Below, in pieces: positions 59,062-64,000 of a DNA stretch of 64,000 nucleotides. The translations under genes were made by a program, and so were the position numbers. The notes beneath the pieces are model-generated. The model was given only the letters and a program-made list of their open reading frames with translations. It was not told the DNA's origin and searched no databases. Numbering within the stretch: the first letter of the stretch is position 1; each line of letters starts with the position of its first letter. Source of the stretch: Gymnothorax reevesii (lineage: Eukaryota > Chordata > Actinopteri > Anguilliformes > Muraenidae); the NCBI GenBank assembly GCA_029721435.1, contig CM056580.1, positions 26,592,367-26,656,366 on the forward strand, read 5' to 3'.

Positions 59062-59172
59062 TGATATGTTTTCCATGTTCTATTGTGAATTAAATGTGGG
59101 TTTATGAGATTTGCCAATCATTACATTCAGTTTTTACTTTCGTTTTGCACAACGTCCGAACTTCATTAGGGG
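59062..59172. mobile_element. Tc1/mariner terminal fragment (inverted relative to 15610)
   Basis: It contains GTTCTATTGTGAATTAAATG, GGGTTTATGAGATTTGCCAATC and CACAACGTCCGAACTTCATT, which mirror the 15610 terminus (AATGAAGTTGGGAC). Only one end is present. Confidence 0.65.
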
Positions 59173-60559
59173 GGGTTTGTGTGAGTGTGTGTGTATATAT
59201 ATATATTTTTTTTTATTTATTTTTTTTCTCTCTCAGACACGTGGGCATCATTAGTGAGGCCATTACACATAACCTCCGGAGCCAGGTGAAACCTATGAGT
59301 GATTAGGGTCTCTAGACCATTACTCTCTCTCTCTCTCTCTATGCTGGCAATACTGGAATAACAGTTTATAGATCATCTGACCTTTTTCATATGTCTTCAG
59401 AATATTTTGCCTTTGTGTTTGTCCGAACATTATTGCTCAAATGCTTTAAAAAATGCCTGTCGTGATTACCTCGTCAGTCTTATGGCACAATTTGCGCTTC
59501 TGGAAACTCAGACAGAAAAGCGGCTGGGGTGGGTAAAGAAGTGACAAACAGATCGATACCCCCACTGCCTTTCATAAGAATTATTGCTTTAAACATACCG
59601 ATAACGGCGAGGGATGAGTATTGATTTACAGCGGCACCTCGAATGAGCAGGGACTGTCGATACTTTTAGATTGTTCCCTAAGTGGGCCGTGGAGCTACGT
59701 AGCGTTTGTCGCGACTCCTGTTTTCAGTTGGTGCACAAACTTGAGGAGTCGATCAGTGCAATTCAATGCATGGTTTTCAAAAGGGCTGTTCAAAGGCGCC
59801 ATATGCCGCGTTAACCAGCCCAAATAGAGTGAGAATGAGCAATAGCTGACCGTATTAAAACCAGTTAAAACTTAAATTACTTAACGACAAAATAGCCTTC
59901 ATCAATTCGCATATTTGCATTGGAGGTTCAGGCTACATGCGAACCATGCAATAGTTTCTTAATTTATCATGCGCGCGAAATTCTTGATTTTTTTTTATTT
60001 TGTGTAAGCGTTATAAATTTTGTCATTTATACGTCCAAAGTCCGTTTAAATATGGGGTTTCCGTGTTTTTGTTTTCAGCGGAAGCGTAATTTCGCGTGCT
60101 TCAACCGTAAATTGCATGAAGGCTAAATTGAGCAAGACCTACAGCCCTTTAAGCTTTGCCTCGCTGCAGTTCTCCCTTCTCACCGATTGATGGAGATGTC
60201 TACCATAGAATATTGGCCATGAAACACTCCACGAATCTGTAACGAACTACTGTATTCTATATGCCAGAAATACGTATAAGCCATCAGAAAGCATAAGTTT
60301 TCTGTTTGAGAGGGCATCGTAATAGTAGATAAACCTTATATGTTTACAATTTGGCATAATACCAAACCTTGCTCCGGAACATGATCTTTCCTTCTGAAAC
60401 TTTGCTGGAAAAGCATTTGACATCTTCCACTTTTCGTATATTTTTGAAAATTTGTCTCAATTCATAATTTTAGGTATTCATATAACATTTTTAGATGAAG
60501 GCAATCAGAGTAAACACGAAATACAGTTTAAATGATGCATTAATTTACTGAAGGAAGCA
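59173..60559. other. Intergenic; TA and CT microsatellites, otherwise nothing recognised
   Basis: TATATA tract at 59193-59205 and CT tract at 59323-59340. No exon or named repeat beyond these. Confidence 0.4.
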
Positions 60560-61000
60560 ATTTAGCCAACGCCAAATGAAAAAAGTACTCGTACCCTTAT
60601 TACTCGGTACATTTTAACTGATAATTGGGATGACTTAGTCTTGACACATACCGGTTAGATTACCACCATCCCTATTGAATCAAGTTATCATCACTTAAAG
60701 ACCATTCCATAATTTTAAGGTAAGCTAAAAGGTACCATATTATGCTGTGATCAAAATAAATTCCAGAAGATATTCAGAGGAAAATTATGGAAATATATCA
60801 GTCTGGGAAAAACTTGATTCTAATTTATTTAGTGTTGATCACGGGGGTGTTAATTGCGCTGAATAATCTTTCTTTCCTCAATAAATGAAAAGATCGTTCA
60901 AAAACTGTATTTTTTATTTCGTCCTGTTCTCCTTGTCTCCTTGTATTTTATATGAAGTTCTGAAACCATTTAGTATGACAGAGATTCCAATGTAAGGAAA
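60560..61000 (+). pseudogene. Internally deleted Tc1-like remnant
   Basis: TTCCAGAAGATATTCAGAGG then AAAATTATGGAAATATATCAGTC resembles the N-terminal part of a Tc1 transposase gene. It jumps directly to GTTGATCACGGGGGTGTTAA and CTCAATAAATGAAAAGATCG, which resemble the 3' end of the same family. Most of the gene is missing. Confidence 0.5.
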
Positions 61001-61257
61001 TCAGGGAAGGAGCAGGTACTTTTTCACAGCGAAGTAATTTCAGTGTGCCAAGGATGGAATCTTTTAGCCTGACTCTGCCAGCCTTCATACTTCCGTTTAA
61101 TTTTATTTCGCTTTACTACCCCATCTGGTCACTCTTAGCTCTGCCTCGTTTACCTCGGCAGAAAAGATGCCGGACCAACCAACGAACAGAAGGCGTGGCC
61201 GAGAGCCATGATGTAGCCGCTGCGCCGAGTTTGAAATTGTAGTCTCCGAAATCAACA

Positions 61258-61455
61258 ATGACCACGGACATAGACACACTGGAGGCCATTCGTTCTGTCT
61301 TGGAGAAAATCCCGGGTATCAGCGACTTTTAGCCACAACCAGATGAATGTTTGGTTAGTTTCTTGAATGGAAATGATGTTGTAGCGCTACTCCCAACAGG
61401 TTTCGAGAAAAGTTGTCATATATACTTAATATCCATCATGAAACATATGAAATAG
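61258..61455 (+). pseudogene. N-terminal fragment of a RecQ-like DNA helicase, stop-broken
   Basis: From an ATG in good context (A at -3) the frame reads MTTDIDTLEAIRSVLEKIPG, then ISDF, an in-frame TAG (61330-61332), PQPDECLVSFLNGNDVV and ALLPTGFEKS. The last motif matches helicase motif I (LPTGxGKS) with Gly replaced by Glu. The frame ends at a TAG at 61453-61455. RecQ-family proteins begin in this way (a ...FR.GQ..... segment, then motif I). Such RecQ-like genes occur in many copies in some fish, but that is memory, not tested. It could instead be a damaged host gene exon; no donor or later motif (DEAH) was found downstream. Confidence 0.5.
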
Positions 61456-63659
61456 GCACCCTGTTCATCTCTGTGAGAGACAGCCAAACCTCCTCAGCTA
61501 GCTTGTAGCTTCTAGTGTTACATTGCCCGCGAATTTCACACTATTTAAGTTAGCAGAAAACTTTTTCAAAGCCATGTTTTTGTTCGTGTCATGAGGCCTA
61601 TTCGTTGTCTCAGTGTTATGTTGTCATTATCCATGAAAGAAATGGCTGTCTGAGACAGCCAAACGCTTAGAGCCATACTATGTTACTAAAGTTAGATAGC
61701 GAGCTCGGTATGATGATAGCGCAAGTATCGTTCACGGTTCAGTTTCATGTCAATGCAGATTCGTCCTGATATAATTACTGCGTTATTCTTGACGATTCTG
61801 CCGTTGGTTTCGGGTATCTTACTTTTTTTAATAGCAGCAGTATCGGCAGGAGAAGTGATAGCTCAACAGTTGGTTTCTTGTTAGGAGAACAGAAAGAGCA
61901 CCTTTCGTTCTTTTAAGTGAAAGAGTGAAGGCTAAAATTTGGTAGATGGGCATATGTATGGTACAGTATTCACTTCAATGTACTGATCAGTTTGTTTTCG
62001 TTACATTCCTGGCATGAAGGACTGTGTTTACAGGGGAAATACTAGGTGGCTGAGCCGGCGCGTAACATATGTCATCGCCAAACGTTAGTAATTAGTTTAC
62101 GGGTACACCAATGATTTTAAACTTCAGACACGCGCCCACCCACCAGGAATTAAACACTTGTCAATGACGACTGTCCAGACTCTGTGTACGAAGTTAAGCA
62201 AAGTAGCAGAGTCTGGTTTTACCAGGCTAGGAATCTTACACCAAACACCAAGTTGGAATCAGACAATCTTCTCCAGACCGACTACCATGGACGCTTAAGA
62301 AAAGATCTGTCTCAGAATCAATGATAAGCCCAGCTGTTGTTCTTATTTAGCATGCAGTTGGTTGACTGCATGCAAATGGAACGAGTGTATGGCAGGTGTG
62401 GTATCTGACAGTTGAGGAGTTTATGTGTGGAACATGTGTGAAAAATTGTGAATTATGGGGTTATAATTGAGTGCACATGCTCACATGCACATGTATGATT
62501 GCATTATTTGTCTCTGAGCATATGTCTGTATGCACTGTTAGGGCCATAAACATTCAGATATTGACAGAATTATTGTTATTTGTGCCATCAACCATAGAAT
62601 AGTGGAGTTGAAATTAAATAATGACTACAAGCTCAAAAGGCAGCGAGTCTGCTTTAATTTTTGGGTATATGCATCAAAGTATGGTGGACAGTGTAAGCAT
62701 TACAGCAGTTTTTAAGAGCTCTCCCTTTCTTAAGGAATTAGAAGTATTTTGGACAATTGGTTGCACAGCTGCTCCATGAACGAGTGTTTTTTTTACATTT
62801 GCACTTTGGAGTGCGTTGGCGTGGTTACTCTTCTTTGATGTTTCTGTTAAATATCTCAGCAATAATACTGGTGTGAAGTATCGTCTAAATGTTGCCGGGA
62901 TCAGTTGAGTCCCCTCTGTTGATTCCATTATCTCTGAAGATCATCCGTAACTCACAGGAGGCTGAGACAAGAGCTTGACACACTCTCACTGTGCTGTGAT
63001 TGGTAGATTTGTGTGTCCATATTCTGAAACTAAACTAAACGGAAACTGAAACTGAAACCAAGACTAAACTCACTAAGGACTTATTTGTCACTTTTGAAAC
63101 AGTTCTGCTCTCAAAGATGCTTGTGAAAAATTGCCTGGAGGTTTACAGCTACTGACATTCTTGCAGCTTTTTGTGAGTATGGTGACTAAGACTACAGAGC
63201 TTCAGAGCCAGAGGGATTTGATTCTATTGATGAAGATCAATATGCATATAAATAAAATTTATTTGAAGATGGTGCAATGTCACAATTTTCCAATAAAGGT
63301 GACCATCTTGACTGAATGCTGCGTTTGTGTGTTAAATGCAAAATTGTGGCAATAGTCAAAAACTTTGACCAAATTAACTCACTATTAGTAATGATTTACT
63401 TTGCGTAAAACTTATTTCCCGGAGTAAAAGTGAGCTTCACTAACAAATTCTAAAGATGAATGAATTACCTCTGTTTTGGTGATTGACTATAATATCATAC
63501 TGCTTTTTACAGGCAGCTTTTTTTTAAAATAGAATTTCATTTATACCATATTTCTGAGGTGTGTTATTGCTAAGATATTAATGAAACCATGAAGTATGAT
63601 GCCCCGCCGCAGTTAACTGACACCAGAGGGTTAAAACAAGAGCCATCTGGCAATGGCGG
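61456..63659. other. Intergenic, nothing firm
   Basis: No repeat or gene recognised. The 62674-62928 (-) open frame has no family motif. Confidence 0.4.
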
Positions 63660-63891
63660 ATCCCCCCGGCTGTAGGTTGTGTAACCTACAGGTTGTGTGG
63701 ACAGACAGACGGACTGAAACCCCCAAAAGGTACAACTAGACCGTAAAGAGAAGCTCCATACCAAATTTAGTGTTTGTAAGTGGTATAGTTTTCGAGTTCT
63801 GGTCCAGAAACGATTTTATTACAGACGGACAGACAGACGGACGGACGGACACACTGATCGCTATATCCCCCGCATTATATGCCGGGGGGAT
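63660..63891. mobile_element. 232-bp MITE with ATCCCCCCGGC ends and gacggaca repeat
   Basis: ATCCCCCCGGC (63660-63670) is the exact reverse complement of 63881-63891. The interior has a GGACAGACAGACGGACGGAC-type tract at 63827-63850 and the subterminal hairpin TATCCCCCGCATTATATGCC ... GGATA. It resembles the layout of the 57531 element. Confidence 0.75.
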
Positions 63892-64000
63892 AAAAATCTA
63901 CTTGTGATTTCAAGTGTTGCATTTGTTTCTGCAGTCTGTTGTTGCTAAATCCCAATATAAAATCCAAGGAGCTTTCACTGCCAGTGAAACAAGCCATTAT

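Noticed and set aside
61258..61310. Read as first coding exon of a new gene with a GTATCA donor
   Set aside because: The same frame continues past this point into a helicase motif I, and the donor is weak, so a broken helicase fragment explains it better.
1..64000. CRISPR array, operons, ribosome-binding sites, tRNA or rRNA genes
   Set aside because: Tandem repeats are all microsatellites or transposon ends; the window is vertebrate nuclear DNA, and no cloverleaf or rRNA sequence was recognised.

Overview
The window looks like a piece of a ray-finned (teleost-type) fish chromosome. It has spliced vertebrate genes with GT-AG introns, AT-rich non-coding DNA, long CA/TG microsatellites and many Tc1/mariner, hAT, Harbinger-like and Ty3/Gypsy repeats typical of fish. 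There is no prokaryotic gene organisation and no CRISPR array. Two host genes are recognisable, both on the + strand: FAM219A (five coding exons, 13460-26583; its short first coding exon was not found) and MYORG (two coding exons, 38660-41341). From memory, the human orthologues are near neighbours in the same relative orientation on 9p13.3, so this is a conserved linkage block. The last ~20 kb shows no host gene I can support. Layout: 1-13459 is mostly non-coding, probably FAM219A intron 1. It holds a ~0.5 kb non-autonomous DNA transposon (2476-2970) and a nearly complete, recent Ty3/Gypsy LTR retrotransposon (4640-10642). That element has the uncommon Gmr1-like order gag-protease-integrase-RT-RNase H. 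13460-26583 is FAM219A; its ~9.4 kb second intron holds Tc1 debris and a second, fossil IN-before-RT Gypsy on the minus strand, which was itself hit by another LTR element now reduced to a solo LTR with intact ATTAC target duplications. 26584-33500 is the FAM219A 3' region plus a ~0.65 kb diverged direct duplication. 33500-41341 is MYORG with a candidate CpG-richer promoter and 5' exon near 33.55-33.69 kb, nested hAT and foldback insertions, and the coding exons. 41342-64000 is the MYORG 3' UTR and then intergenic DNA full of Tc1-like transposons and MITEs, ending with a stop-broken RecQ-like helicase fragment at 61258. The most unusual signals centre on the LTR retrotransposon: (1) integrase precedes reverse transcriptase; (2) each LTR carries two consecutive decamers matching the p53 half-site consensus exactly, about 60-80 bp upstream of a TATA box; (3) a three-arm inverted repeat just before the polypurine tract can form either of two mutually exclusive perfect hairpins; (4) pol changes base composition abruptly at the frameshift just before the RT YIDD box, suggesting a mosaic copy; (5) both frame breaks are net +1. 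All calls were made by eye from the sequence and recalled family features; no alignment or database search was run.
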